A stretch of DNA of 64,000 nt, from contig NW_026570256.1 of the NCBI RefSeq assembly GCF_019649055.1, positions 62,001 through 126,000 of the forward strand, in the 5' to 3' direction. Positions within the stretch are counted from its first letter, which is position 1. Each line of letters starts with the position of its first letter. Source of the stretch: Paramacrobiotus metropolitanus. Taxonomy: Eukaryota > Tardigrada > Eutardigrada > Parachela > Macrobiotidae. A model generated the notes under the pieces. That model was not told the DNA's origin. It searched no databases and saw nothing but the letters and a program-made list of their open reading frames with translations. A program made the translations under genes and the position numbers. Below, piece after piece: positions 1 to 12,054 of the stretch.

Positions 1-566
1 AAATTTTGCAGGTTCGTAAAGGTATCCTCTTCTAGTGTACGAATCGTTGATTGCGCCAATATGATAATTCGCAGTTGTAGTGATCTTTTGAAATCGTCTT
101 TGTGAATTTCCAAATTGTCGCACCAACTCAGTTGAAATTCCAGTAAACGAACAAAACGCAGCTGCATCAGCTTATTCGAGGCTCGTGCACTAAGGCAAGT
201 TGACAGTGTGAACTGAACTACTTGGGTGCTAATGCGCACAAAATTGTTGTACGTAATGAGTGGGCCATCATTCAAACGCACTCGTACGGCACGAATTGGC
301 GGTCTTGAAAAAGCAGCTGTCATTTGTGCGATTTCTTCGGGGGTTACAAAAGAATGGCAGTTTATTTCCAGACCTCGGAATCGCGCGCATATGGATTTTT
401 TTCGCTGTATGGGGGAACAGTTGTTAGTGAACTGGGCGCTGCATTGATCTTTTGTCATTAATTTATCCGAGAACTCCGGGAGAAAGGAAGATTCAGCCTC
501 ACCGCCTTCCAGAGACCTGGGAACTTTACAACCACTTTTAGATTCGCAATTTCGCAATAACATCAT
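1..566 (-). CDS. leucine-rich-repeat protein, 5' part (runs off the left edge)
   Basis: An open frame of 188 codons runs from a double Met (ATG at 564-566) to the window edge without a stop. The N-terminal part is Cys-containing and typical of an extracellular LRR cap. The last visible residues read LxLxxxxIxxLxxxTFxNL (about residues 160-186), the classical leucine-rich-repeat spacing, so further repeats probably lie beyond position 1. The start is uncertain: an in-frame stop lies just upstream, and a possible splice acceptor (tcctggcag) is near 600, so the Met could be internal to an exon. It is on the same strand as the astacin gene, whose stop is about 120 bp away. LRR ectodomains bind proteins or ligands; the exact role cannot be told. 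Confidence 0.6.
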   Translation of the reverse strand, partial: MMLLRNCESKSGCKVPRSLEGGEAESSFLPEFSDKLMTKDQCSAQFTNNCSPIQRKKSICARFRGLEINCHSFVTPEEIAQMTAAFSRPPIRAVRVRLNDGPLITYNNFVRISTQVVQFTLSTCLSARASNKLMQLRFVRLLEFQLSWCDNLEIHKDDFKRSLQLRIIILAQSTIRTLEEDTFTNLQN

Positions 567-688
567 CCTTTTAGTGTGCTGACGGCGAAAATCATATTTT
601 TCTGCCAGGAAATCAAATCAAAACTACAGACAGATTTTTAGAACTCAACAGGACATGAAGTTATGTGTAGCTTCGAAATTCAATAAGG

Positions 689-2064
689 CTAACCTGCGCT
701 TAATTCTTTGGGTCTTGACACTTTCAGCTTTCGTGGCGTGAGTAAATTTTGATGACGAACCGCACTGACAACTGGTTCTTCTTCTCGTTCCTCTACCTTT
801 GCTATCGTTTTGCAGTTGTTAGAGATAGTTCTGCGAACTGGTCCAAGATTCGCATCCAAGCATCCGTATGCTATTTTTAGTCTAGCAATATCCAGAACGC
901 TCAACTGGTCTCGCTTGCCAATCTTCAATGATCCGTTGACTTTGGGCATGATGACCGCTCCATTAGGATCATTAGGATTAGCCGCAAAATCACTGGGTGC
1001 GTAATGCATTATGGACTCGTAATCGTATGGCAAATTAAATACCGGCATATCAGGCAGAATATTGAAATTCCGCAGATCAACGTTTCGTTCGATATTGCTC
1101 GGGGCAACGTTGACAGTGACATAGGTATCTCGATCCGGACGGCTATGTTCGTGGTAGAATCCCAGTGCATGGAAAATTTCATGTATTATTGTTCTTGGAG
1201 ACAAACAATTTCCTCCCAGTATGACTTTTGTGATTCTTCTGGGTGTTCTCCCGACGTCAGCCGCGCATCTAAACCATCAACAGTTTCAAAAATGACGAAA
1301 GCTAACGTAAGCGAAAGAAAATCTGTAAGAAGCTGGCGTAATCGACGATGACTGCTAATCGATGCACTATACTGAGTTACTGACTATAGTGTTCAAAATA
1401 GTAAGTAGTTAGCGCCATATAGCCTCACTGGTTCATCACAATATGAATACTTACTTACCCTGGCTTATGCTGAATCGAAATAAATTCTTTTTCATGCTCT
1501 CGCTTTTTAAACCTCACGCAGCCATGCGTTGCATTTTCTATGGCCAACAACGCCGTTCTTATAAGATGTTGTGCTTCAGCGTCTATAAAGGTCAAGAGAG
1601 TAGAAAATTGATCTCCTGATTATTTACCCCGGTCCTGTCAGGAAGTGTCAACTTAAAATCAGAAAGTCAACTTACGGTACAAGCGTTTGGATCTACAATA
1701 CTTTTACACGTCTGCATTCTGTGCAGCTATCATATATTCCCTTATTCAGGGGAAACCTTAATTTTATGCAGCAAACAAAGTGAATCAGCAGCAGCTGACT
1801 CTGCCGAAACCAATTTGACTTCCAACCAGAACTAATTTTGCCCGCCGATTACTGTCCATACCAAAATCGGGTGCGATCGCGTATGGAACGCAGTTGCCGC
1901 TTTGGTTCCAGTAGTTATTGTTAAACATTCGACCAGTGGCCGAACCTGGTGCCTGAAACCTGTTCGAAGAGGCGTCATCCGGTAGCCACAAAATATCTTT
2001 CCAGGACGGCATCACTGATGCAGCAGCGGATGATTCAGATTCCGGATCTTTTCCATCTTCCCAA
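689..2064 (-). CDS. astacin-family zinc metalloprotease (M12A), 3 exons found
   Basis: Three exons on the - strand join in frame: 2064-1853, 1582-1459 and 1268-689 (stop TAG at 689-691). All junctions are GT/AG, with donors GTAATC and GTAAGT. Exon 1 carries the start of the catalytic domain (WNQSGNCVPYAI). Exon 2 has the central strand ending GCVRF. Exon 3 has the zinc signature HEIFHALGFYHEHSRPDRD and the Met-turn SIMHY. Conserved Cys residues are present in ILGGNC and in AYGC after the Met-turn. About 45 residues follow the protease domain, without an EGF or CUB domain. Astacins are secreted or membrane endopeptidases made as zymogens. The signal-peptide exon was not fixed; a candidate hydrophobic stretch after an ATG lies near 2500-2510, but its phase does not fit. 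All catalytic motifs look intact. Confidence 0.88.
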
Positions 2065-4209
2065 GCTGTTAATAAAATCATGACGTTGTTGAAATTGTCT
2101 ATAATACACCCGATTCAGAAAAGTCATTGCTGTTCTGTATAGTAAAAATAATTACTTAAAAAAAAGTAGTTAAAAACTTATGATTATTTGCAGAACACAG
2201 AAAATGTCGGCGATTTGTGTCCTAGTTATTTTCGCATGACTGTACATGTATGTAGGTTTCAGCCTTCAGGGTAATCTGAGGGGATATCAGTCGTACTATT
2301 TTAGTAACGCACCTACTGATACTGGAACACCATGGACCCAGCATGGGAATGCATTTTGCAGCAACAACAATCTGCAGTAAACAATCAGTTTTAGCAACAT
2401 GTCGTCATATGGTGTATCATTTTGAGAAACATTTTAAGTATCTGCGAATGCAGTTACGAGTATTACGGCATCCACGTGAAGAGCCAAAATAACTAATAAA
2501 TTTAGCATTTTGCTGCACAGTTTAATCCTGCAAAACATGGTTTTCGACGCTCGCATTTTCTACAGTATTGCAGCTTTGCGTTTTTGTTTGTGATGTAGAA
2601 ATGGGCTACAACGTATTCGATGACCTAAAAATAACCAGCGGCCCGCGTGGTGATGCATGCAGGAAACGAGGGCGTAGTGTTGGGATACGATCTATTGAGA
2701 GCTGGTCCCATTCATTTATTCATTTTCGTATTTATACACAACTCCGATGACCCGCGTTCTGTCGTCATTTACGACAGAATCTCATATATACTCGTACAAA
2801 AGCATATATACTCGTACCCTTTCCCGCTCTTTGGGCCTTAAAAATTGTCTTATTAACTCATCGGTTATGAATCACGGCTAACCGTAAGCTACCTGATGCA
2901 CGCTTTTGCATTTGGAATTTGCACTGTGCACCGCACCACGGTTGTGCCACCTCGTGCTTGATACCTAACTGGTAACGTCCAATAACGAAAAACAAAACAT
3001 AAAGCTCTAGCTGTGACTGGGAGTGTCCTCAGTTTCGGTAAAATGGCTAAACGCGCTCAGTGCAGCTTGTCAACGGCCAGTTTCTGCTCCAATTTGTGAG
3101 TGGGCTACAACGTATTCGATGGTGCAGTATACTCAATAAAGCGATTTAATATTTGGAGTCGCTCGACTGCCCATCCTACAGGTATTCGAGGTTAATTTTT
3201 CGGCTTTCACAGTGGTGGTGCGGGTTAGCGAGGAATATATCTTCTCGTGATTTCGCCTGTGATTAATCGTAATTAAGCAGCGTAATGTCGATACAAAATT
3301 CGCGATAAGAACAATTACCGTATAACCTGATTTATAGAAATTTACCAATCTTTTGCTGCCTTACTGGACTTAGCAATATCTGAGTTTTGCGGCAAAGCGG
3401 CACGCACCGGCAAGCATGCAATTTCGCCGGTTAAAAAGGGAAGCGGCAGAGCAGCCAACACCTGCTAGTTTAATACAATTGTTTTATGCATGTATGTATT
3501 ATTCAGTATTTATACTGCATTTACGGATTATTTTATGACGCCATAATGTTACTATTTTGCATTTTTTAGTCAATAGTTTTATGGTTAAAATTTACTGGAC
3601 GTGTAATCTGAGTTGCACATGAATGTGGCATGATTATGCCAAGGAAGTGGACAAGGCGTATGACGCAATACACCAAATTAGCTAAGTACAGCATTATATT
3701 TGTACTACTATGTTTTTCACCTTCGTTTACAGTTTGTACAGTTTGTGTTTATTCTCATCATCAGTACTTACTTTTCACCTCCGCCTGAACAGTCAGAATG
3801 TTTACTGTGTGTAAGCCGAGTGGTGGACACGTACGTACCGGCGCCTACGGAAGTGGAACGTCTCAAAGCGAGACACAGACCGGCAACTGTGCAAAACCGG
3901 AATACTCTATAATCACTTTGTCAGATCGCCGGTATTGAATTAAGAGTTTTTAAGTAAACGAAAAGCTTAACCCGTCTTTATCAGGTTGCACTGTCAGTTA
4001 GTGGCGATATTTGCCAGGTGTTTTGGCAAATTTCCCTGAGGCACTTCACATTTCACAGCGTTATTTTTTCTTTCATAGCAATAATTATAAAAAAAGGTGC
4101 TCCTGTGGTATTTCATCGCTGGCTCATTCCCATCTGGTGCAGTGCCGAAAGATTGATTAATTGTTTTTTTCAAATCAAATATTATTGCGGTGTCAGATAA
4201 AATTAGATC
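2065..4209. other. intergenic or 5'-intron sequence, no gene supported
   Basis: AT-rich sequence with many short stop-rich frames. A Met followed by a hydrophobic run on the - strand near 2500-2530 might be the astacin signal peptide, but no donor in the right phase follows it. The stretch just before 4210 should hold the promoter of the selenium-binding-protein-like gene; no clear TATA box was identified. Nothing else can be supported. Confidence 0.4.
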
Positions 4210-5615
4210 ATGTCTAGCGGAGGTTGTTGTGGAAATGGCGATCAAGTTCCGTCGCCGCTGCAGTCCATGTCGCTGCCACGGGAAAAAATTTTATACGTTT
4301 TGTGTCTCCAGCCGGAAAACAACGAGCACAATAAGCCGGGATATTTGGCAACAGTAGATGCTGATCCAGAATCCAAGAATTACGGAAAGGTATGTTGCTT
4401 TTCATTGTAATGCTTTCGTAATTTGTTGTCTCTCATCCTCATCCATTTTAGTACTTCGTTTGTACTTGTATTTCGATACTTATTAAAGGCATTTTTTTCC
4501 GTGTTGCTGTTACTCCTGTTCTCTGGAAAGTATTCCAGTAACCTGAGAATTAACTGATGTTTGGTACACCGTACACAGCGTACAGCACGTATTACTTGTC
4601 AATGGACCTGTTTGTACAAATATTTGTACAGCATTAAAGCTCAAAACATAGTTGGGAAACTTGGATTAAACAAAACGAACTGTCCTTTTATTATTTTTTG
4701 CGGTTGTCCTTTCGAGATCATCTGAATGATCACTATGCACTGCATTATGTTGCATAAAAGTGATATATTCACAACATAACTGCCATAGTAAATACTGGCA
4801 ACCAAAAGTAACAATTTTCCTTCATTACTTTTTATTAAAATTAATTCATTGCCCTTGATACACTTTCAAAACAATGAAAATTTCTGAGTAATAAACGCAT
4901 TATAAAGATTTTTGCTGACCTTGCCGATAGAAAAAGGTCTTGTGTATAAAATTTCTGGCATTATTTAAAAACGTGGGTATGCAATATTCTAAAGCCTAAA
5001 AATAACAAACAATGAAGAATTGCCAAAAAAATAGATGTGGAAAAAATAAATTTTTTTAGAAAAATTGAAAAGTAAAATTTTTTCCACAAATATTTTCGAA
5101 ACCCTATGCCACTTAATGATTATAATTTGCACTTTATTCGTTTTTTGGCGGATCTTACAATTCGCACCCGTGATACTGTACATACAGATAAGTTGCACTA
5201 TTCACGATATTATACGGCAGTTTTGCTGTCATACTATCAGGTGATCCATCGCCTGTACTCCTCGGATCCCCGCGATGAGCTGCACCATTTCGGATGGAAC
5301 AGTTGCGTCAGTTGCCGGCATCCGTCCATTACGCGCCGCTTCCTCATCATCCCCGGTCTGCAGAGCGGCAACATCCACATTGTCGACGTGGCTACCGCCA
5401 ACGCGCCGCGCTTACACAAAGTCATCGATGGTGCCCAGATTGCCCAGCGCTTTGACATTCAGTATCCGCACACCGTGCATTGTCTGCCGTCGGGAGAGAT
5501 TATGATCTCCTACATGGGCGATCAGCAGGGCAAGGGCAAAGGTGCCTTTCTGCTGCTGGACGGCGAGACCTTCGAGCCGAAAGGGTTGTGGAATAAGAAC
5601 AGCCATTATTTTTAA
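4210..5615 (+). pseudogene. selenium-binding protein 1 (methanethiol oxidase)-like, truncated
   Basis: Exon 1 (4210-4389) encodes 60 residues ending in the family-typical TVDADPESKNYGK. Exon 2 (5241-5615) begins VIHRL and continues DELHHFGWNSC, HTVHCLPSGEIMIS and GKGKGAFLLLDGETFEPKG, all diagnostic of the SELENBP1 family. The exons join in phase 0 across an 851-bp GT-AG intron. The protein stops 8 codons after this block, giving about 184 residues where the family usually has about 470, so the C-terminal half of the beta-propeller is missing. No further homologous exon is visible downstream. The family oxidises methanethiol to hydrogen sulfide, hydrogen peroxide and formaldehyde. With half the propeller gone this copy is probably a broken or partial duplicate. 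An unseen alternative exon after 5582 cannot be excluded. Confidence 0.75.
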
Positions 5616-5618
5616 TAA

Positions 5619-5769
5619 TGCAGTTCGGAAAAGCGGCAATTCTTTTTATAGGTGGCCTTACTGTATTATGGCTCGTTACGGCATGGCCGGCTAATTCAGA
5701 CTTGTCACCAGGAGCGGATGCCAATTTCTCGGTCCCAGCCGAGCGTTTCACCGTTTCAGCGGGTCACAG
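5619..5769 (+). CDS. candidate first exon of a secreted protein
   Basis: Directly after the stop of the truncated SELENBP-like frame, an ATG opens 50 codons starting with a textbook signal peptide: a short charged start, a hydrophobic core (ILFIGGLTVLWLVTAW), then a PANS-type cleavage region. The frame ends at CACAG followed by GTAACA, a plausible donor in phase 1. The following exon was not found. The exon may be a chance frame, but the combination of ATG, hydrophobic core and donor is better than background. The product is not recognised. Confidence 0.3.
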
Positions 5770-6618
5770 GTAACAATACATCCTCGGTATGGGAATTAAG
5801 AGCACCAAATATCGGCATTCTCAAGCTGCTACTGTAATTGACCTTTGTAATAAATTTCGAAAGATTGAAAGGTGGAACACATTTATACACTGGAATACAT
5901 ATACGCGGAATATGCAATGATTTTATCCAACGATTCTCTTGAGCATGTAAAAGTTTGCCGTTTTTTGTGCTAATTAAGCAGCATTAATTTCGTAGCATTT
6001 AATGGGGCGCTCATCGGTTTCCGTCATCACTGGACAAACAAACATCTATTGAAACGAAAATGATTAAGCATACAAAATTCACCTGCCCGTGCACGAATTA
6101 CTAAAAACTACTCACGTCAAAAACTCAGTAAAACCCACAGCACGAACAATGCCCGCTACCAGGTGATCGCCGCATCAAAGCGTCGATCAAAACGAAACTA
6201 TCAAACTGTGTACTAGTACTCAGTTTATATATAATAGTCTATACAATTATGGTTATGGTTAAACAAACGTGCGCCGCATTAGTAACCAAAACCGCACCGC
6301 GCTAAATCTAACAAAAACATCCGCGCCAAAAAAGCACTGAACGCCTTATGTTAAAACTTACCGATTCATTCCCTTTTTCAACGGAGACGGCGATCGTGAT
6401 TTGCGGGTCACCGTTGAGCGAAGAAATCTGGCTCCTTTGAGGCTGGTGCCGCCAGTATTCGGTTCCTGACGCGGAGAGATTGTCAGATCAAGATCATGAT
6501 GCAAATCTGCCGCGACAAAATTGTCTTCCCCAACGAATTGCAAACAAATCAGTAATGAGCATATCTGTGTTTGATACTTTGATATTGAAATATTCAATTG
6601 ATATTGAGTTATGTTTAC
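5770..6618. other. non-coding or unrecognised sequence
   Basis: No convincing gene. On the - strand, a possible second exon of the neighbouring small gene lies between about 6360 and 6475: an acceptor-like tctctccgcgtcag is followed by an open stretch ending at a GTAAGT donor. Depending on the donor chosen in the previous exon it reads through or stops, so it is not annotated as a separate gene. Confidence 0.3.
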
Positions 6619-6794
6619 CGGCCACCAAACTTCGTGATTGTCAATCTTTCCTTTGTTGCGGTGGCTGCTGCACTGATGGCTTGCCAATTTTGCTTGATAT
6701 CCTTCACTTTTTCGGCCCTGAACACTTTCCGCCAATCTCCACTTTTATGATCCGCGAGATAGTATTCACTGGTCAAAACGACAGTTAGCTCCAT
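6619..6794 (-). CDS. first exon of an unrecognised gene
   Basis: From ATG at 6792-6794 an open frame of about 58 codons begins MELTVVLTSEYYLADHKSG and contains DWRKVFRAEKVKDIKQNWQ, then ends at a splice-donor-like GTAAAC (6618 downward). A good acceptor-like tract with tttttttgtacag lies just upstream of the ATG. The composition (alternating strand-like residues followed by an amphipathic helix) looks coding, and the frame is open without stops. No domain is recognised. The next exon may lie at about 6360-6475 on the same strand. Confidence 0.35.
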
Positions 6795-7391
6795 TCCAGT
6801 TGATCTCTAGTGTCTTGCTGTACAAAAAAAGGGTTGCAGTTAGCAGTACCGTACTTAAACGGACACAATCAAAATGACCACAGTTGCATGAGTTTTTCTC
6901 GGAATTGTCGCATAAGGTCACAACTGTATGAGGCGGTACTGTCTGGTTCTTGAGAGTATATCGTTTGGCGCAGTGTTATTTAATTGAATTATCCTCTTAA
7001 GGTACGTATTTTTATTGATTGGCGCGCGACAATCTTGTGACATAACGATTTTTGACTACGTCGGCTATGCACACCGTCTAGTGCTGTGCAATTACGTATT
7101 CCGAAGAATAAATAAACCTTGTGCTGATCACTTTTGTTTTCCAATCGCAAATGTATCACTGTACTTACTGCCGCCGAGGAGAAAGTCCTTTTACTACCTT
7201 TAAAATACTGTTAAATACTTCTAAAATTTATATGGCGTGGACATTTTGACTATGTGATTGTCGAACGCCAAAATTACTTACATAGTGCATCCGATTAAAC
7301 CTGCATTCCTTTCAAAAACTTTTGTCTTGTATTTATGCTTATAACAAGTCAGAAAATCTCAATCTACCGATATTTTGTTAAAAATTAAATT
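6795..7391. other. intergenic, nothing recognised
   Basis: AT-rich sequence with a possible promoter or 5' UTR for the - strand exon ending at 6794. No long frame, RNA gene or repeat was seen. Confidence 0.35.
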
Positions 7392-7697
7392 TTACCTTGA
7401 TTGGTTTAGTAGGCATCGCAAATAAGTATGTTCGAGAATATATCCGTAACGAACAGCCTGGTCGCAAGTTTTTGCGGTAAGAGAGGCATTTTGAGCAGAC
7501 GTTTGTGCGTGATCCCTAAGACTGATGGGGTCTTCCTGCAGTGCAGTCATCTTTGGCGCACATTCAGGAAGATTCACGCATCCATAATGGTATACTGCAA
7601 CGGAGCCAGCACATCTCCCACATCGGTAATTCACAGTCATTGATTTGTCAACCTGGTACAATACCGTACGTACAACGCTGTCACTAAACCCTGACAT
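7392..7697 (-). CDS. hypothetical Cys-containing exon
   Basis: An open frame starts at ATG 7695-7697 and runs about 100 codons to a donor-like CAAGGTAAAA near 7395. It contains a RCGRC pair and a second pair in GCVNLPEC, spaced like a small zinc-binding or disulfide-bonded module (residues about 26-47), followed by a polar helical part. No family is recognised. It may be one exon of a longer - strand gene, because the frame ends at a plausible 5' splice site rather than at a stop. Coding status is uncertain. Confidence 0.3.
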   Translation of the reverse strand: MSGFSDSVVRTVLYQVDKSMTVNYRCGRCAGSVAVYHYGCVNLPECAPKMTALQEDPISLRDHAQTSAQNASLTAKTCDQAVRYGYILEHTYLRCLLNQSR

Positions 7698-8965
7698 TCT
7701 TGCCTTTCATTCTTTTATTATAATGAAAATTCATAATGCAGACTTTGGCGACAGATCTCGGACGATGTGGCTAAAGAATTATACGAATCGTAGCTCATAG
7801 CGCAATCTGCCCAGCCTCAGACGTTGCTACTAGCTGGATAAGAAGGTTGACAAACAGGCCAATAATAATGTTGGCTGGAAACGTATGCTCCATAGTGGAT
7901 TCCACGTAATATTATTTGTATGTTGAATGACTTTTGAATACGCTATGGCTAAAAATGTACAGTAAGTACTTATTGCAAAATAAACTTCACATGTTCGTAC
8001 GTACGTACGTACGTAGATATTAACTCTTTACTCGTATGTACTACATACGCTATTAAACGTGCAGATTTCGGTCAGTCACATTATCTGGTCGTACTATGTA
8101 TGTTCCTATTCCCGTTCCCGATAACATAATTATGAAATTCAGCGAGTGAACTAATCGGTGCGCATAAACATAATCGATATTATTATTTACTATTAGGTAT
8201 CGTGAAGTACGCAGCATCGCGTTTCAACCGGTACTGAGCCCATACTGAGAGTTCCAGCGTTAACCGGTCACCATTCTGAGCTTGAGTTCTAACAAGATAA
8301 TGAGGAATAATTTAGTCCCTGTATTCTGCGTGGGGTTTAGTAATAGGTGGGACTTCAAATGCGCACACACAGTCTACTTTATGCAAGTTAATATAGAATA
8401 TCATGGGCGGAACATACCATTTGCAATGTACAGTACTATTTGCAGCTGACAGCTTACCGTGTAAACTGTTTACTGTATCTTCACTGGCGGCGCAGTTACC
8501 GAAAGCGGTGGCGTAACGTTCCGTAGGTTTTCCAGTGGCTAAAATTAATGATTTACCCCCTTACATGTACACTTCGAGTGTGTCTGTCAGGATGGGAAGT
8601 TGGATCAATCAATATTTGAGCTTATGAAAATCGCCTTGAAATTGAGCGTTGTGCATACTGTTTCTGTGCACATGGGATCGATCGCCTCTACACAAGTAGG
8701 CTTATGTTGCCAACATAGTCACGCACAGAGTAGGTGTATGCAGCGTCGTGGTCGTTGCGCATTCTACGTTTTATATGGAGAAGCACTTTTAATAAAAAGT
8801 CCCAGTTACGCTGCAGCCCAGAAATATGCAATTTAAATAATTCTTATAAGAGAATATTTTCTTGCGAAACAGTCCTTTGTAGTACAATCAACTGTATGCA
8901 GGAGCAGTAACAATTTCTCGCAGTGGACAAAGGCCTAATTACTTTACGAGGGTTGCATTCGCAAG
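7698..8965. other. intergenic, upstream region of the F-box gene
   Basis: Apart from the CGTA microsatellite no feature is supported. A 78-codon frame at 8600-8836 lacks recognisable coding character. The last few hundred bases should contain the promoter of the F-box gene; no clear core element was identified. Confidence 0.35.
7996..8015. repeat. (CGTA)n microsatellite
   Basis: Five consecutive CGTA units make a short, perfectly self-complementary simple repeat. Many GTAC-rich words occur nearby, so it may simply reflect local base composition. Confidence 0.8.
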
Positions 8966-11590
8966 ATGGAAAATTTTTTGATACCACGCGTTTGCAGAGC
9001 TCCCCTTATTACTGGTGTCTATAACCAATTCGTTGTGGATATAATCGATGCTGATTCAACGTATCGTGGGTATGTATGTGGAGTTGACAACGATCAGTGC
9101 ATGGTGCGAGTTGGTTCAATGCACAAACTGCAGCTGATACCCATAAAGAGGTTGTGCTTAGCTGGTCCCCAGGAGTGCAAACAGCTCGAAGACGTCGCGG
9201 AAATGATTGACGTCCTTATCAGTGCGGAGGAAAGCCAACCCGAGTCATGGCAACCAGCGCACATTATTACTGGCGTTGGCATTGCAGATTTTTCATTGGT
9301 AAATGTCGAAGTAACACTGCCGGGCGGTAGAGTTAAGCGCTACTGGATACTTGATATTACTAGTGCCGGTTTCAAGCGTATCCGCCCACGAGGACATCTA
9401 GGGCCCGTTGTGAGCTCTCATTCGTTTCGTCAGACGTTAATTCCTCTCTCTAAAATCATGCAATACTCTGTTGACGTCACCAATAAGCTGGAAATTATAA
9501 GGAATATGCCACGGTTTCACAGCTTTTTCTTGGAGAAGACGGATCATCGGATTATGTTTCTTGGTGTCAGAAACGATTGTATCGCTGTGTTGGTGGAAGA
9601 AGCTTACCACAGGAAAATGACGGATAAGGAAATCACCAAATGGTCAGCGTCAGCTATTAGTTCGTTTTTAGAGAAATTTCACCAAGCGACGGAGCATATT
9701 GCCGGCTGCGTTTTGCAAGAAATGCTCACAATTATTGTGGCCCAAATCGGTAATAACACTAACACCTTCAAGTTTCAACTTATGTTAATGCTACTTTTAT
9801 AAGCAATAGATATGTGTGGAGGGAGTAAATTTATCCCATAACATAAAATCCAGATATCGTGTAATAGAAATTTTAACGATTGTGTAACAATGTAAGTACA
9901 GATTAGATTGTCGGGACCGACGGACCGCAACCGATGCAGTTCAGTCCATGCCTTTCCGAGAGAGCTGCACGAATGAGAAATGGCATTTAAAAGAATCGAA
10001 GTGAGCGTAATTGATAAAAATTAAAACCGAAATTAATGTTACTTCAATCAAGAGGTATACGGACCCAGCGCACCTTGGTAAATCAGACCGCCAGCACATT
10101 GATTTCGCGGGTTTGTGCGTATTCTAGCGGTCAGTTTTTGCTATAACGGCTCTACAAAACTTCCGCCGCTCAGAGCCAGTCAAAAAATCTCGAACCAAGA
10201 CCCCGTATATTAATAAAGGTTTTCATTACTCCGGGGCGATTGAACGTTTGCACATCAGGGGTGAAAATTCTATAGTTACGGTATCTGTCTTTCCGGCGTT
10301 TTTCTCCTTCGTTAAACATGTTAGCGCAGCAACCCTGACTTCGGATAATTTTGAAAATCTCTCACAAGTTCATATCGTTTAGAACTGGATGCACCGTGTG
10401 ACCTCCGACTTAATGATTTGCGCCCGGAAACTGTTTTGCTGATGTTCAGCTATTTGGATGTTTACGACCAACATCAGCTCCGCAGGTAGCACTCAGCGTA
10501 CATGTCTGCAAGACGAAACATCTTACGGAACATCCGATCTGCAACAATATTTTGGTATTGCTTTTTCAGGGTAGGAAAATATTTTAATCACTTGTTGTCC
10601 TCGAAGACAATTCGGCAGTGTTTATTGCTGCCACGCCACCGTAGGCACGTCGTCGACGTCTTGAATAAATATACATCCCGTGGAGCGGATTCTAAAATGG
10701 CTTATATAATTGGGAATACTATAACTGCAGATGTGAGAATATTGTACTTAACGGGTAAATGGAAGGAACGTCTGAACACACTATCGTTGATTCTGAAAAA
10801 GTTGTGCGTGAAACTGGATTGGCTAATAATTGCCAACAATTCTACCCTGTTGTTCAATGAATTTCTGGAATTTCCGGAACCGTTTCCCATGATGTGCATG
10901 CACAACTTTGAAACTGTAACAGCCAACTACATGCCGGCCATTGCATACACGAATTATGCCCCGATCTGCAGGCATATAGTGTTAAAAAGCTGTTGCTTTA
11001 ATAGTAAATCTTCGATATGCTTTACCACAATGCTGTTAGTTAACGAGGGCAATTCTACATGGTTTGCACCAAAAGGACGATCACGCCTCAGATGTTGCCG
11101 TGAACCATTTTGCATTAAAATTCCTTATTGGAGGTACAGTTTTAGTGAACCCGCCTCGTCCACGTTTGCAGAAGGTTTTCAGTTCGCGCTTGCGAAATTT
11201 TGTCCGGAACTCGAAGAAAGCACGATTAAAGCCTTGCTACACTGGCTGAAATCTGTGAAAGGGGCAAAAGTTCGTGAGCCAAAAGCAGGCATTTGGCCAT
11301 TTATTCAGCTATCTTACACACTGTAAGGCTGCGGGGAATTTGTGAAACATTAGTTAAGAATTTATCAAATAATTATTCAAAGGCTGCTGTTAACTTACAG
11401 GTGGAATGAAGAAATGCCCATGTGCCTCAAAGACGTTCTGCGACATGTTTCCAAGAAATGTTCTGCAAAAAGCTTAATTTTACAAACGCTCGCTTTACTG
11501 ATGCCATGCAAGACTGAAAGGCGTTGCAAAGATGAGACCGCGTCAAAAGACGATACTTCCGATAACCACACAACAGATGCTGAGACATGA
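8966..11590 (+). CDS. F-box protein with N-terminal Tudor-like region, 4 exons, 609 aa
   Basis: Four exons join with correct phases at every junction: 8966-9749, 10383-10485, 10570-11322 and 11401-11590, totalling 1830 bases (609 codons plus TGA). Introns are 633, 84 and 78 bp with GT-AG ends. The first 250 residues contain two strand-rich segments (about 15-65 and 95-145) that look like Tudor/Agenet barrels; this is inference. An F-box lies at about residues 265-310: LNDLRPETVLLMFSYLD is split from VGKYFNHLLSSKTIRQCLL by the 84-bp intron. The C-terminal half is a Cys-rich unrecognised region where substrate-recognition repeats would be expected. F-box proteins bring substrates to SCF ubiquitin ligases through Skp1. 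The exact frame closure over four exons makes the gene model strong; the target is unknown. Confidence 0.8.
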
Positions 11591-12054
11591 TCAACTGCTT
11601 CGGGGATCGAATGTAAACCGGCCTATGCTACAGTACATCTTCTGTGCAGATATAGTACTACTACTCTTGCCTTAAGTGAAAAGCAAAATGCACGACAGTG
11701 GCTAGAAAGTGGCTAGAATCTCTTGAGTTTTTCAAATTGTTTTCAAGTGTTTTGCCTCCACTATCCTATGTTAGTCTTACGGCTGTGTTTGAAATTGATA
11801 ACGAAGTCTCGAACTCCTAGCCCGTACTGTCTGAGGAGGTTTTGAGCGTGCGCATGTAACCGGCAGGAAGGTGGAATGGGTTGATGATGGCCGGACGTTC
11901 AAAGAAATCGGATCTACTTTGCTGCAGCCTGCCGATAAATACGTGCATTTAAACTGTCCTTCTTCTCTCTAAAACAAATGAAAAAAAATAAAAGCCATAT
12001 ATTTCCAGCTGTATGCTATCGTCGGAACTCGGAAGAATGATTAATTTTACTCTC
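11591..12054. other. 3' flank of the F-box gene up to the retroelement insertion
   Basis: No gene is visible. AATAAA-like words (for example near 11990) could act as polyadenylation signals. The four bases before the LTR are TCTC and those after the right LTR are TCTT, so the expected target-site duplication is at best imperfect. Confidence 0.4.

Noticed and set aside
810-1351. + strand frames opposite the astacin exons
   Set aside because: Shadows of a gene with clear catalytic motifs on the - strand.
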